Below, in pieces: positions 16,814-26,972 of a DNA stretch of 41,940 nucleotides. Numbering within the stretch: the first letter of the stretch is position 1; every line of letters begins with the position of its first letter. The position numbers were made by a program, and so were the translations under genes. The notes below the pieces were generated by a model. The model did not search any database and was not told the DNA's origin. It was given only the letters and a program-made list of their open reading frames with translations. Source of the stretch: Hathewaya proteolytica DSM 3090 (GTDB lineage: Bacteria; Bacillota; Clostridia; Clostridiales; Clostridiaceae); assembly GCF_900142225.1 (NCBI RefSeq), contig NZ_FRAD01000024.1, positions 1 to 41,940 of the forward strand. Direction: 5' to 3'.

Positions 16814-18676
16814 TTATTTTTTATTTTCCCTAGTATCACATATGATAGCTGCTTTGCTAAATTTAATTTTTTTTACCCCATTAATTGTGAAATTAAATAT
16901 ATATTGAAGAAACTTATTTTTGTCCATTGTTCCTTTTTCCATATCCGCCAACGCTTTTTCCATGCGTCCAGTGTAGTCTGTGTCCAAGAGTTCTTTAACA
17001 GGGAAAATATCTATAAAATTGATACCTCTTTCAGTTATTAGTAAAGATTTCCCCTTGGGTTCAATGTACCCAGCTGTCTTTAATTTATTTATTATTTCAG
17101 CTCTTGTAGCAGCCGTTCCAATGGAATAACCACTTAAAACTAGTTTTTCTTGCTCCTCTTCTTCGTTTTCGCCATTGCCACTATTTTTTCCACAGGTTTC
17201 CATGGCCTTTAAAAGAGTTTTTTCTGTATGGTGAGCTGGGGGCTTAGTCTTCTTATTTTGTATGTCTATTGCCAAAATATCTACTTCATCATTGTTTTTC
17301 ACCATGGGAAGCAATTCATCTTTTTTTGAAGTGCCCTCCAGTTTAAGCCAAGATTTTTTTTTCAATATTTTGCCCTTGGTGATAAAGTGCCTAGGATATT
17401 TTTCACCCATCACCGTGGTTATGATCTCTGTATTTTCAAATTCAGCTGCTTCCATAAACTGCGCAATGAATCTATTTCTAACAGCCTCATACACAGCTTT
17501 TTCATCATTGCTTATACTCCCCGGTAAAATATACGTTGGTATTATGGCGCTGTGACTCTCCACCTTTTCGTTGTTGAATACTTTCTTAGTAACTGAAAAT
17601 TTGATCTCATCTGCAAAGGGAAGAGATTTTTTTACTGCATTCAAAACTTGTTCTGCCTTGTCAGTAAGACTTTCCTCTAAAGCAGTACTAGAAGTTCTAG
17701 GATAGGTTATAAACTTTTTCTCGTACAATAGTTGTGCAGTTTTAAGAACTTTTTCTGAGGTCCATCCATTGTACTTGCTAGTAATATAACCCTGGAGGTT
17801 ACTCAAATTAAAAAGTGCTGGGGGGTATTCTTTCTTTAATTCCACCTTTTTTTCCGTAACTACGCCACTTTTGCCAGTAAGTTCATCTTTTAATCGTTCC
17901 ACACTTTCCTTTTTTGGAAACTTATCTAGCTTATCATAAAAGAATTTGCCCTTATAATCACCGGCTTCATTTTGAAAGGTGGCATAAAGTTCAAAATAGT
18001 TTTCACTTTTAAATTCTCTTATTTGCTTTTCCCTATCGTATATCATCTTCAAAGTAGGCATTAGGACTCTTCCCACATTTAGAAGGTTTCCTCTTCCTCT
18101 ACAGTATTTTAATGTAGCCATAGATGTAAAATTTATGCCTATGACCCAGTCTGTAATCTGTCGGCTTATGCCAGCAAACTGAAGATTTTTCATATCTTCG
18201 TTTTTTCGCAGTTCTTTTAGGCCTCTTTCGATTTCCACTGGAGTCCATTCATTTAAAAGTATTCTGAATATGGGTTTTTCTACATTTAAATAATTAAAAA
18301 TAAGAAGAGAGATGGTCTCTCCCTCCCTATCATAGTCTGTGGCAGAAATAATTCTATCCACATCGTCTCTTTTTATTAAATTGCTTATTATCTCAAGTTG
18401 CCTCTTGGCTCCCTGATCCGTTTTACCTCTAACCTTAGAGTCCTCTTTGATTTTGTATTTAAACTCCTTTGGTATATATGGAAAGTTTTCATAATTCCAT
18501 AAAGCCAGTTTTTCATCATAATCTCGAGTATCATATAGATTTAGTAAATGTCCAAAAGCCCATGTAACTATATATTGACTTCCTTCTAGATAACCATTTT
18601 CTTTTTTCGTACACTTCAATGCATCAGCTATATTCCTTCCTACAGAAGGTTTTTCAGCTAAAATTAAAGTTTTCAA
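16814..18676 (-). CDS. topB: DNA topoisomerase III
   Basis: 620 residues. Type IA topoisomerase marks are the Toprim start LILAEKPSVGRNIADAL, DYDREGETI with acidic metal residues, and the active-site Tyr in FITYPRTSS. No C-terminal Cys4 zinc fingers are seen, so it is the short form. It relaxes and decatenates DNA during replication and recombination. TTG at 18676 is taken as start because GGTGAT, which pairs with the 16S tail, is placed correctly and homologues start MKTLILAEKP; TTG at 18688 is the longer choice. It follows the exonuclease gene closely and is probably cotranscribed. Confidence 0.92.
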   Translation of the reverse strand: MKTLILAEKPSVGRNIADALKCTKKENGYLEGSQYIVTWAFGHLLNLYDTRDYDEKLALWNYENFPYIPKEFKYKIKEDSKVRGKTDQGAKRQLEIISNLIKRDDVDRIISATDYDREGETISLLIFNYLNVEKPIFRILLNEWTPVEIERGLKELRKNEDMKNLQFAGISRQITDWVIGINFTSMATLKYCRGRGNLLNVGRVLMPTLKMIYDREKQIREFKSENYFELYATFQNEAGDYKGKFFYDKLDKFPKKESVERLKDELTGKSGVVTEKKVELKKEYPPALFNLSNLQGYITSKYNGWTSEKVLKTAQLLYEKKFITYPRTSSTALEESLTDKAEQVLNAVKKSLPFADEIKFSVTKKVFNNEKVESHSAIIPTYILPGSISNDEKAVYEAVRNRFIAQFMEAAEFENTEIITTVMGEKYPRHFITKGKILKKKSWLKLEGTSKKDELLPMVKNNDEVDILAIDIQNKKTKPPAHHTEKTLLKAMETCGKNSGNGENEEEEQEKLVLSGYSIGTAATRAEIINKLKTAGYIEPKGKSLLITERGINFIDIFPVKELLDTDYTGRMEKALADMEKGTMDKNKFLQYIFNFTINGVKKIKFSKAAIICDTRENKK

Positions 18677-18691
18677 ATTTATCACCAACTA

Positions 18692-19303
18692 TTATTCAAA
18701 AATATATAAGTCACTTTCCCAATATGGAGAGTACACCTTTGTTCTTTTCTTTGATTTCAAACAGCACATGTACATAGCCATAACATCATACCTTGCATCA
18801 TGAAAAGACACCTCTTCACATCCAAACAGTATTTTTGTTTTTTCCAAAATTAAATTTTTATCTATTTTATAATAATCCACCACTTCTTCTAACTTTGGAT
18901 TTTTTAATCCATTTCCGTACCTATTTGGAATATTTACAATACCCTTAAAGTATCCCATTGTACAAAATTCCTTAGAATATCCCGGAACTAAGCACGAACG
19001 CCTAAACTCTTCATCGATAAACTTTTTATCAAACCCTATGTTGTGAGCGATAATTGTGCTATCATTAAAATCCTCTTGAATTTCCTCTGACAACTCTTTA
19101 AAGGTAAAGCCTTCAGATAATAGATCCAATCTTTCCTTTGAAAATCCATGAACTTTTTCCGCCTCTGGCTCCACACTATCCACAGAAAAAAAGTAGTTTT
19201 TCATAGCCGTAAGCTGTTTATCTTCTTCAATAATATATGTCAGTTGTACAATCTGGCCGGGTTTTAGGCCAGTAGTTTCAGTATCTAAAAATATGCTTTT
19301 CAT
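18692..19303 (-). CDS. DnaQ-like 3'-5' exonuclease
   Basis: 203 residues. The DEDDh exonuclease motifs are visible: FLDTETTGL (Exo I), IAHNIGFDKKF (Exo II) and FHDARYDVMAM (Exo III with His and Asp). The single domain with no polymerase part suggests a free proofreading or RNA/DNA trimming enzyme. The C-terminal 30 residues are unassigned. It precedes topB with only a few bases between, which points to a DNA-maintenance transcript. Confidence 0.87.
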   Translation of the reverse strand: MKSIFLDTETTGLKPGQIVQLTYIIEEDKQLTAMKNYFFSVDSVEPEAEKVHGFSKERLDLLSEGFTFKELSEEIQEDFNDSTIIAHNIGFDKKFIDEEFRRSCLVPGYSKEFCTMGYFKGIVNIPNRYGNGLKNPKLEEVVDYYKIDKNLILEKTKILFGCEEVSFHDARYDVMAMYMCCLKSKKRTKVYSPYWESDLYIFE

Positions 19304-19365
19304 TTTATATCCTCTTTCCGTATTAACATAATTCTTTTTCCTTAGACGATTTACTCAACATAAGC

Positions 19366-20538
19366 TTATTTTATCACTTTTCTACCTTCTATATCTAGTA
19401 TTTCCTTGGCATCGTACAAATCAAGATACTTTTCCCTTTGATTTCGCAGCGTTATACCATCGCAATGACGCCTATCAGTCTGGGCTACATCTTTATACAA
19501 TTCTTCATAGGAGATAGGTCCCACTGCACAAAATATACTAAAGCCTTTATTTTTAAGATATTGAAATTTAGGATCCCTGTATGGTACAGAAGATCCAAAG
19601 GGATATATATACACTGAAGTTTCTCCTATAAGCGATTTAACTTCTCTTTCCCACTTATCAGTATCATCTTTTAATTTTGACAAAGAAATGGAACTTACAT
19701 CTGGATGACCATAGCTATGAGAGGCAAATTTCCACCCATTTTCTTTTAAAGTTTTCACTAAAGGCATTACTTTTTCAATTTCCTGTTGTCGATTATTGCT
19801 ATCACGCTGGGTTCTATATCCTAAAATCCCTTCATAACCTGTAAGCCCTATAGTGGCCTTCACACCATCAAGAGAAAAATCTGGATATTTTTCTACAAAG
19901 TTGTCCAATATAGGAACTATACTATTGTCATATGATATAATATCCTCTCCATTTTCCCCTTTTGTATAAGCAGCCACCTTGCCCTCATGGTCTAAAATAA
20001 GTTTGTGTATAGTACCGTCTTTTCTCATGTAATCATAATAATTCATATCATCAATGGACAGTATTATGGGTTTCTTACCCTTTGGTATTTTAATACTCTT
20101 TCTTTCCATTTTATTATTCTCATTATTTAAAGAATAAATAGATTCAATGTCTATAAGAATATAATTATTTTTGTACAGTTGTTCTAAAACAGATTTAAAT
20201 TCCTTAACAGTTACAAACCAGTCATCCATGCCTTGAGTTTTAGAGTCCCCATCAAAGGCAAGTTCATTGTACGCAATTAAGGGATGAAAAAATAAGTGTT
20301 CAGCATTTCCAACAAAATCCACCATTTCTACTGGCTTTTGCTCCTTATCTGCACCCTCATCTTTGTGTTCTTCTTCAAGTTTACTAGCTAAACTTCCATC
20401 ATTATTCTCATGAGAAGAATTATGGGTTTCTCCATTGACTTGTTTCTGCTCATTGTATACCTTTTCCTTTTGCGACGTGCACCCCACCATAAAAAAAGTG
20501 GCTATTACCATTATTATTGCTTTTAATTTTATGTTCAT
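19366..20538 (-). CDS. polysaccharide deacetylase-like lipoprotein
   Basis: 390 residues. The signal peptide ends at the lipobox FMVGC, so the protein is lipid-anchored outside. A polar, Glu-rich linker (about 25-65) leads to a NodB-type domain: the metal Asp pair in LSIDDMNYYDY (a variant of TFDDG), the HSYGHPD motif with both His, and YPFGSS. It probably removes acetyl groups from peptidoglycan or another surface glycan. The start at 20538 fits the signal peptide and a GGGGAGGGG site; the frame is open 20 codons further. The changed motif 1 leaves the exact substrate open. Confidence 0.87.
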   Translation of the reverse strand: MNIKLKAIIMVIATFFMVGCTSQKEKVYNEQKQVNGETHNSSHENNDGSLASKLEEEHKDEGADKEQKPVEMVDFVGNAEHLFFHPLIAYNELAFDGDSKTQGMDDWFVTVKEFKSVLEQLYKNNYILIDIESIYSLNNENNKMERKSIKIPKGKKPIILSIDDMNYYDYMRKDGTIHKLILDHEGKVAAYTKGENGEDIISYDNSIVPILDNFVEKYPDFSLDGVKATIGLTGYEGILGYRTQRDSNNRQQEIEKVMPLVKTLKENGWKFASHSYGHPDVSSISLSKLKDDTDKWEREVKSLIGETSVYIYPFGSSVPYRDPKFQYLKNKGFSIFCAVGPISYEELYKDVAQTDRRHCDGITLRNQREKYLDLYDAKEILDIEGRKVIK

Positions 20539-20603
20539 AGGTATATCCCCTCCCCCTATAACATACCATAATATTTGCTTATAATAGTTAAAATACATTT
20601 AAA

Positions 20604-21635
20604 TTATCCTTTGTTTACAAGCCCCATAAATCTCTTCAATTGAGTTTTATCACAAGCATTACTTTTTATATATCTAAAGTACTTCTTTTTCACTGGAATA
20701 AAATATTTAATGTACTCCCCATTATAAATTATTTTTATTTTTTCTGCTTTTGTTTTCACTTTTATATTATTTCCCTCAATTGTTATATAACCGTTCATAC
20801 AATCTCTTACAACAATTCGTCCAGTATGATCCTTTACGTGCAATTTATATCCCCATCTTGGGAACACTATATAGAATACAGCTAAAACTAAAGCTGTTAT
20901 TGCCAAAGAAATATTGACGAAAAATGAAGCTGCAGCTATGCCAGCAAAAGCAATTATATAAAATATATGTATTTTCTTTTTAAAGTACTCTCTGATATAT
21001 ATTTTTTTAAATTGGTCTTCGGTTAAATTGTATTCCATCACTAGTTTTCCGTTAAAAGTATTTTCAGCAGAATTCTTGTTTTTCCCCTTAGCTTTTTTTA
21101 CGCATTCATTTATCTTTTGAGTAAATTCCTCTAAATTTCCTTCTACAACGTGATTTACAGGTATTGATAGTGGATTTAACACTTTCCCATTGTTATCACA
21201 GGGCAATATTCGCAAATATCTTTTTTCTCTCTCCAAATCATATATTTCATCATAACTTAACATTGTCATGCTAGCATTAGAAGTTAGTAAGTTGCTTATA
21301 TTTATACCCTTCTTGCCTACTCTCATTTCTATTCTCTGCTTTTTAACGGTAGTCAAATTAGCTAAAAGCATAATGTAAGGAAATAAAATATAAAAAGCAC
21401 CAAAACCTATTAGCAATGACCCAAAAAAATCTAATTTAGTAAAGGTTCTCAATATATATCCTAGCCCACAGATAGCTGGTCCCACAAATATTTGAACCCA
21501 ATTTTCATAAAACTGCATTATAGCATCCTTGAAAACGTAGGATTTTTTTATATCATACACAATTGCACATGACTGCTCTTCTTCAAGATTTTCATTGTTT
21601 TCTTCTAAAATATTACTATTTTTATTTTTGGTCAC
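20604..21635 (-). CDS. unknown membrane protein with two similar halves (YcxB-like)
   Basis: About 343 residues. Two pairs of membrane segments (about 50-95 and 215-260 counted from the GTG start) are each followed by a beta-rich cytoplasmic part, so the protein looks like an internal duplication. The second half (YNLTEDQFKKIYIREYF, two helices, later GYITIEGNNI and FIPVKKKYF) resembles the YcxB family. GTG at 21635 is preferred since GGAGG is 8 bases upstream; TTG at 21659 or ATG at 21650 are longer options. The function is unknown. The polysaccharide deacetylase gene follows after 65 bases. Confidence 0.65.
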   Translation of the reverse strand: MTKNKNSNILEENNENLEEEQSCAIVYDIKKSYVFKDAIMQFYENWVQIFVGPAICGLGYILRTFTKLDFFGSLLIGFGAFYILFPYIMLLANLTTVKKQRIEMRVGKKGINISNLLTSNASMTMLSYDEIYDLEREKRYLRILPCDNNGKVLNPLSIPVNHVVEGNLEEFTQKINECVKKAKGKNKNSAENTFNGKLVMEYNLTEDQFKKIYIREYFKKKIHIFYIIAFAGIAAASFFVNISLAITALVLAVFYIVFPRWGYKLHVKDHTGRIVVRDCMNGYITIEGNNIKVKTKAEKIKIIYNGEYIKYFIPVKKKYFRYIKSNACDKTQLKRFMGLVNKG

Positions 21636-21703
21636 TATGTTTTCCTCCATGAACTCCAAATTCTATCACAATTATAACATATATTGATTGTCCAACAAAG
21701 CAG

Positions 21704-22240
21704 TTATTTTGTGGTCACTACAACTTCTCTATCATTTAAGATTATTTCACAAAGCAAAAGTACAACTGAAATAATCATATAAATGTCTTTTATATCTACC
21801 ATATACACATCCATCAATAAAAGAAAATCAATACTTCCCTTAAAAATTATTTTATCAGTTAAAGAGCAAAGGAGCGCTGAATTTATGCAAACTTTAAAAC
21901 TGCAACTCCAAAAGGACTTGCCCACACTGTCTATATAATAATATATAAATAAATTCATTATGATAGCTATTAATATATTAATTATTATTAGCCAATATAC
22001 ATTTATATAAATATCCATTAAATTTCCTATAAAAGAATTGTGATAGTTTCTCAACACATTTTGGCTATTTTGACTATATGTAATATTTAAATACAATTGG
22101 GTTATGTCGTGAATTGCTACTAATATAAAAGTACTAATTCCTATTTTTTTATTACTATACCCTTGCCTTAAAATTGTCCCCATATAGCAAAAAACTGCTC
22201 CTAGGACCGGCAAAATTAAAAATGACATCATATTTTGCAA
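21704..22240 (-). CDS. unknown membrane protein
   Basis: 178 residues with about five hydrophobic helices, rich in Ile, Leu and Tyr, ending in a short polar tail. No family is recognised. TTG at 22240 is the start, with GAGGTG 8 bases upstream. It sits 44 bases before the YcxB-like membrane protein gene on the same strand, so the two may be cotranscribed. Nothing in the sequence points to a substrate or partner. Confidence 0.6.
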   Translation of the reverse strand: MQNMMSFLILPVLGAVFCYMGTILRQGYSNKKIGISTFILVAIHDITQLYLNITYSQNSQNVLRNYHNSFIGNLMDIYINVYWLIIINILIAIIMNLFIYYYIDSVGKSFWSCSFKVCINSALLCSLTDKIIFKGSIDFLLLMDVYMVDIKDIYMIISVVLLLCEIILNDREVVVTTK

Positions 22241-22360
22241 GATAACAACACCTCGTTTCTTATTAAAACTCAGTGCTATTTTACCATTTATTTACTAATA
22301 TTTTTGTCATATTGTGATAATTGTAAAAAATATCGTATTTCATTTTTTTTATTTTAACGA

Positions 22361-22397
22361 CAAAAAAGCCCATAGACACCAAAAGTGCTATAGGCTT
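22361..22397 (-). terminator. terminator after the Bax-inhibitor-1 gene
   Basis: On the minus strand AAGCCTATAG-CAC pairs with GTG-T-CTATGGGCTT around TTTTG, followed by TTTTTTG. It lies 11 bases past the gene's stop and may also end the hem operon. Confidence 0.82.
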
Positions 22398-22407
22398 TAT
22401 AGAAATC

Positions 22408-23064
22408 TTATTTTTTTCTAGCCAATTTAAGCAGATACAAGAAAAGATTTATGAAATCAAGATACAATTGAAGGGCAGCCACCACTACAAATCTGTCCAC
22501 TTCATCTGGATCCATATTGTATGCATTTTCGTGGATCATCTTTACTTTTTGCATGTCATAGGCTGTGTACCCTGAGAAAATCAAAATTCCAATAAAAGCA
22601 ATAAATTTGCTTTCTGCCAGACCTGGAATAAAGAATGACATAATGGACATTACAAGTAGACCAATAAGCCCCATAAAAAGAAACTGAGCCATTCCGCTTA
22701 AGTCTTTCTTTGTTGTTATACCAATCATAGCACAACAGAAAAACATAATTGCTGCTATAAGAAAAACAGATGCAATTACGCCAAGATCATAGGCTAAAAA
22801 CACAAAAGAAAAAGTTATACCGCTTATGGCAGAGTAAACAACAAACCATATGGTAGCCACAGCAATGGATAACTTTTGTGCCATAGGTCTAAGCGCTATG
22901 ACCATTGCAAGTTCTATTAATGCTGAAACAAAAAACATGGTTTTAGTAACAAGGATTCCACTTTTTTCAACATAATAAGCTGCAAGAAAAGTTATAAAAA
23001 CTCCTAAGGACATTATAATCATTGTCTTAGACATAAACTTATTTTCACTTAAACTATGTTCCAT
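22408..23064 (-). CDS. Bax inhibitor-1/YccA family membrane protein
   Basis: 218 residues, seven hydrophobic helices. Family signs are ISGITFSFVFLAYDLG, the GITTKKDLSGMAQFLFMGLIGL loop and FSGYTAYDMQKVKMI with the conserved Asp, then ALQLYLDFINLFLYLLKL at the end. Bacterial members (YetJ type) act as pH-sensitive calcium leak channels. AGGGGGTG precedes the ATG. Only 53 bases without a hairpin separate it from hemL upstream, so read-through from the hem operon is possible, but no functional link is known. Confidence 0.92.
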   Translation of the reverse strand: MEHSLSENKFMSKTMIIMSLGVFITFLAAYYVEKSGILVTKTMFFVSALIELAMVIALRPMAQKLSIAVATIWFVVYSAISGITFSFVFLAYDLGVIASVFLIAAIMFFCCAMIGITTKKDLSGMAQFLFMGLIGLLVMSIMSFFIPGLAESKFIAFIGILIFSGYTAYDMQKVKMIHENAYNMDPDEVDRFVVVAALQLYLDFINLFLYLLKLARKK

Positions 23065-23117
23065 AGAAACACCCCCTAATTTAATATATATATATTATTA
23101 TACCATTATTTATGAGA

Positions 23118-24434
23118 TTATTCCACCAAAGAGATTTTAAATGCTTTTTTAATAGCCTTTTCAAAGGAAATTAAGGTATGATTTATATCATCTTCAGTAT
23201 GTGAATATGACAGGAATAAACCTTCAAATTGTGCTGGTGGGAAAAGGATGCCATTGTCTAGCATTTCCTTAAAAAATACAGCATATTTTTCAGTATCACA
23301 TTTCATCACATCCTGGAAATTTTTAAACTCTCCTTTGGCAAAAAACACGCTCATCATGGCTTTAAATCTTATAACCGTCACTGGTACATTGTATTTATCT
23401 ATGATTTTATTCATGCCCTCTTCAAACTTAATTGCTAACTTCTCTAACTTTTCATAAACATCTTCATGTTCTTTAAGGAAAGATAAATTTCTATAGCCCA
23501 TAAACATGGCAAGAGGATTTCCAGATAAGGTTCCAGCTTGATATACAGGACCTACAGGTGATACCATCTCCATTATAGCTTTTTTTCCACCGTAAGCCCC
23601 TACTGGCAACCCTGCTCCAATGATTTTGCCAAAACAAGTCATATCCGGTTTTACCCCATACAGTTCTTGGGCGCCACCAAAAGCTACTCTAAATCCTGTT
23701 ATTACTTCATCAAAGATTAGCACTGTCTCATACTGGTCGCATATATCCCTAAGACCCTGTAAAAACTCTTGTGTACCTGGTACTACACCCATATTGCCAC
23801 CCACAGGCTCCACAATAATAGCTGCTATATCTTCACCGTACTCCTTAAAAGTATCTTTTACAGATTCTAAATCGTTGTAAGTACACACAAGGGTATCTTT
23901 AACAGTATCTGCTGGAACTCCAGGACTTGTAGGCACACCATAAGTAATAGTTCCTGAGCCTGATTTTACAAGCAATGCATCAGAATGTCCATGATAGCAT
24001 CCCTCGAATTTTACTATCTTATTTCGCTTTGTATAGCCTCTAGCTACTCTTAAGGCACTCATAGTAGCCTCTGTGCCGGAGTTCACCATTCTAACCATGT
24101 CTATAGATGGAAAAGCTTCTACTATGAATTTTGCCATTTTCACTTCTATTTCTGTGGGAACGCCATAACTAGTTCCTCGTCTTGCGATTTCTTCAAAACC
24201 ATTAATTATCTCTTCTCTGCTGTGGCCAAGAATAAGAGGACCCCAAGAGCAAATATAGTCAATATATTCATTTTCATCCACATCGTATATCTTTGATCCC
24301 TTTGCATGGTCCACAAAAATTGGACTCATACCTACAGATTTAAAAGCTCTAACAGGACTATTAACCCCACCAGGTATGTATTGGTTAGCTTCTTTAAAAA
24401 GATTTTCCGATGTGCTTCTATCAATTTTACCCAT
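23118..24434 (-). CDS. hemL: glutamate-1-semialdehyde 2,1-aminomutase
   Basis: 438 residues. It turns glutamate-1-semialdehyde into 5-aminolevulinate, the second step of the C5 route. The fold type I PLP enzyme shows NSGTEATMSALRVARG, YHGHSDALL, the VLIFDEVITGFR segment and the PLP lysine in CFGKIIGAGLPVGA. It is the last gene of the six-gene tetrapyrrole operon, 24 bases after hemB. Together with HemA it supplies all precursor for siroheme, cobalamin and any heme made by the cell. Confidence 0.96.
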   Translation of the reverse strand: MGKIDRSTSENLFKEANQYIPGGVNSPVRAFKSVGMSPIFVDHAKGSKIYDVDENEYIDYICSWGPLILGHSREEIINGFEEIARRGTSYGVPTEIEVKMAKFIVEAFPSIDMVRMVNSGTEATMSALRVARGYTKRNKIVKFEGCYHGHSDALLVKSGSGTITYGVPTSPGVPADTVKDTLVCTYNDLESVKDTFKEYGEDIAAIIVEPVGGNMGVVPGTQEFLQGLRDICDQYETVLIFDEVITGFRVAFGGAQELYGVKPDMTCFGKIIGAGLPVGAYGGKKAIMEMVSPVGPVYQAGTLSGNPLAMFMGYRNLSFLKEHEDVYEKLEKLAIKFEEGMNKIIDKYNVPVTVIRFKAMMSVFFAKGEFKNFQDVMKCDTEKYAVFFKEMLDNGILFPPAQFEGLFLSYSHTEDDINHTLISFEKAIKKAFKISLVE

Positions 24435-24458
24435 AAAACCATTCTCCCTTCCGTGCTT

Positions 24459-25442
24459 CTATGCCTCTTCTCTTAATTTTTTTGCCACATATTTTGCAAA
24501 GTAAGTGATAATTATATCGGCCCCTGCTCTCTTAATGGACACAAGGGATTCCATAATAGCAGATTCATTTAATAGACCGTTTTCCACTGCCATTTTAATC
24601 ATGGAGTATTCTCCACTTACGTTATATGCAGCCAGTGGCATATTGAAATTATTTCTAACTTCTCTTATGACATCAAGATAAGATAGGGCAGGCTTCACCA
24701 TAACTATATCTGCACCTTCCTCTATATCCAGTTCTACTTCTCTTAGTCCTTCATTTACATTGGCAGGATCCATTTGATATGCTCTTCGGTCTCCAAAGGC
24801 AGGAGATGAATCTGCTGCATCCCTAAAAGGTCCATAAAAAGCTGAAGCATATTTTGCACTATAGGCCATAATTGGAAGATTTACAAAGCCATTTTCGTCG
24901 AGAACATTTCTTATAAAGCCTATTCTTCCATCCATCATATCCGATGGAGCCACCATATCTGCACCGGCCTCAGCATGACTTATGGCAATTTTGCCTAAGT
25001 ATTCTAAGGTCTTATCATTGTCTACATATCCGCTTTTTGTAAGGATACCACAATGACCATGAGATGTGTATTCACACATACAAATATCTGTTATAACATA
25101 CATCTCTGGGTATTTTGATTTTATTTCCCTTATAGCCTTTTGCACCACGCCACAAGAACAATAAGCCTCACTTCCTACTTCATCCTTCTTGTCTGGAATA
25201 CCGAATAGCAGTACGTACTTTATCCCAAGGTCCAACAACTCTTTTATCTCTTCATTTACTCTGTCTACTGAAAATCTATAAACATCTTTCATAGAAGATA
25301 TTTCAGTTTTAACGTTATTTCCCTCTACAATAAATAAAGGGTAAATCAAGTTCTCCACCTGAAGTTTTGTTTCTCTTATCATACTTCTTATGGTTCCGTT
25401 TGTTCTCAATCGTCTAGGTCTATTAAGCATATCTATGAACAT
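24459..25442 (-). CDS. hemB: porphobilinogen synthase
   Basis: 327 residues. It joins two 5-aminolevulinate molecules. Schiff-base lysines are visible in AYSAKYASAFYGPFRDAA and VMVKPALSYLD. The zinc site DICMCEYTSHGHCG has three Cys, so it is the zinc-dependent form. The gene lies between cobA/hemD and hemL in the operon with a 27-base gap and the site AGGAGATG before the start region. Confidence 0.96.
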   Translation of the reverse strand: MFIDMLNRPRRLRTNGTIRSMIRETKLQVENLIYPLFIVEGNNVKTEISSMKDVYRFSVDRVNEEIKELLDLGIKYVLLFGIPDKKDEVGSEAYCSCGVVQKAIREIKSKYPEMYVITDICMCEYTSHGHCGILTKSGYVDNDKTLEYLGKIAISHAEAGADMVAPSDMMDGRIGFIRNVLDENGFVNLPIMAYSAKYASAFYGPFRDAADSSPAFGDRRAYQMDPANVNEGLREVELDIEEGADIVMVKPALSYLDVIREVRNNFNMPLAAYNVSGEYSMIKMAVENGLLNESAIMESLVSIKRAGADIIITYFAKYVAKKLREEA

Positions 25443-25469
25443 CTCCTTTATATTTTGTATATACTCATA

Positions 25470-26972
25470 TTAATTATTTTTATCCTGTATCAGAGTTTTA
25501 ATCATGCCATCTATGGTATAATCTTCAGCTTCTTTATAAACTTTTAAACCAAAGCTTTCTATGGTTTTTGAAGTGATAGGTCCAATGGATATTATTTTCG
25601 TATTGTTTAATGCACTTAAATTGTCTTCTCCCACAATTTCTATAAAGTTTTTTACCGTAGAAGAACTAGTAAATGTAAGGTATGTATCCCTATTACTTTT
25701 AAGTATTTCCATAACCTCATCTTTATCTACATCTTCTCTTATGGTTTCATATATTTTTATTTCATCCACAGAACAAATTTTACTAAGCTCATCTACTAAA
25801 ACTTCTCTTGCTTCCTTAGCTCTTGGTATTAGCACATAATCTTTTGATGTAAGTTTTTCCTTTAAAAGTTCCAATAAGCTTTCTGCTACAAATTTGTCAG
25901 GTACATAATCCGCCAGTATACCATTTTTCTTAAGTACAAGAGCTGTAGCTTTTCCTATGGCAGCAATTTTCATGTTTCCAAGAGTTCTTATATCCTTGCC
26001 ACTGTCCATAAGTCTTTTCATAAATATATCTACAGCATTTTCGCTAGTAAACACCATACAAGTATATTTATTTAAATTCTCTATGGCATTTTCAATACCG
26101 CTGTTTTCGATTTCCTTAATTTTAATAGTCGGCATTTCCACTGGTCTGCCACCTAAATCATTAATCCTCTCAAAAAGCTTGCTGCTCTGAGCCCTAGCCC
26201 TCGTGATAATTACATCTGTACCAAACAAAGGTTTTTTCTCATAGAAGTTAAGCTTATCCCTAAGAGTTACAACTCCTCCAATGACAATAAGACTTGGAGA
26301 ACCTATGTTCTCTCTTTGAACTATATCATAAATATCCTTCAGTGTTCCAGTGACCACTCTTTGATATGGTCTTGCACCCCAATTAATAACAGCTGCAGGA
26401 GTGTCCTGTGATTTCCCATAAGCAATTAAATTGCTAGTTATATTTGAAAGATTAGCCACACCCATTAAGAACACTAAGGTTCCCTGAAGTTTTGCTAAAG
26501 TACTCCAATCTAGGTCCTTATCCTCTTCCTTAAGATGGCCTGTTATAACGTGGAAGGAAGATGCAAAATCCCTATGAGTAATTGGAATTCCTGCATAGCA
26601 AAGCCCTCCAATGGCAGAAGTAATACCTGGTACAACTTCAAAATCCACACCTTTTTCTAAAAGGAATTCTCCTTCTTCCCCACCTCTGCCAAACACATAA
26701 GGATCTCCTCCCTTAAGTCTTGTGACAATTTTTCCTTCCAGTGCCTTTTCTGAAATTATATCATTGATTTCATCTTGGGTTTTTGTATGATACTTTGACT
26801 TCTTTCCCACATAAATAAATTCACAATTTTCCTTGGCATCCTTTAATATAACGTCATTGGCAAGTCTATCATACACGATGACATCAGCATCTTTAATGCA
26901 CTGCACCCCTTTTAATGTCATAAGTTTATAATCTCCTGGCCCTGCACCAACTAAAAATACTTTACCCTTCAT
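25470..26972 (-). CDS. cobA-hemD: fused uroporphyrinogen-III C-methyltransferase / uroporphyrinogen-III synthase
   Basis: 500 residues in two enzymes. Residues 1-240 are the SAM-dependent methyltransferase CobA (VFLVGAGPGDYKLMTLKG, VTRLKGGDPYVFGRGGEE, GVTSAIGG-like region, VFLMGVANL) that makes precorrin-2. Residues about 248-500 are HemD (GTDVIITRARAQSSKL, VFTSENAVDIFM, TSSSTVKNFIE). The fusion is common in clostridia and hands uroporphyrinogen III straight to methylation, away from heme. The start overlaps the end of hemC by 11 bases, with AAGGAGAT before the ATG, showing translational coupling. Confidence 0.95.
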   Translation of the reverse strand: MKGKVFLVGAGPGDYKLMTLKGVQCIKDADVIVYDRLANDVILKDAKENCEFIYVGKKSKYHTKTQDEINDIISEKALEGKIVTRLKGGDPYVFGRGGEEGEFLLEKGVDFEVVPGITSAIGGLCYAGIPITHRDFASSFHVITGHLKEEDKDLDWSTLAKLQGTLVFLMGVANLSNITSNLIAYGKSQDTPAAVINWGARPYQRVVTGTLKDIYDIVQRENIGSPSLIVIGGVVTLRDKLNFYEKKPLFGTDVIITRARAQSSKLFERINDLGGRPVEMPTIKIKEIENSGIENAIENLNKYTCMVFTSENAVDIFMKRLMDSGKDIRTLGNMKIAAIGKATALVLKKNGILADYVPDKFVAESLLELLKEKLTSKDYVLIPRAKEAREVLVDELSKICSVDEIKIYETIREDVDKDEVMEILKSNRDTYLTFTSSSTVKNFIEIVGEDNLSALNNTKIISIGPITSKTIESFGLKVYKEAEDYTIDGMIKTLIQDKNN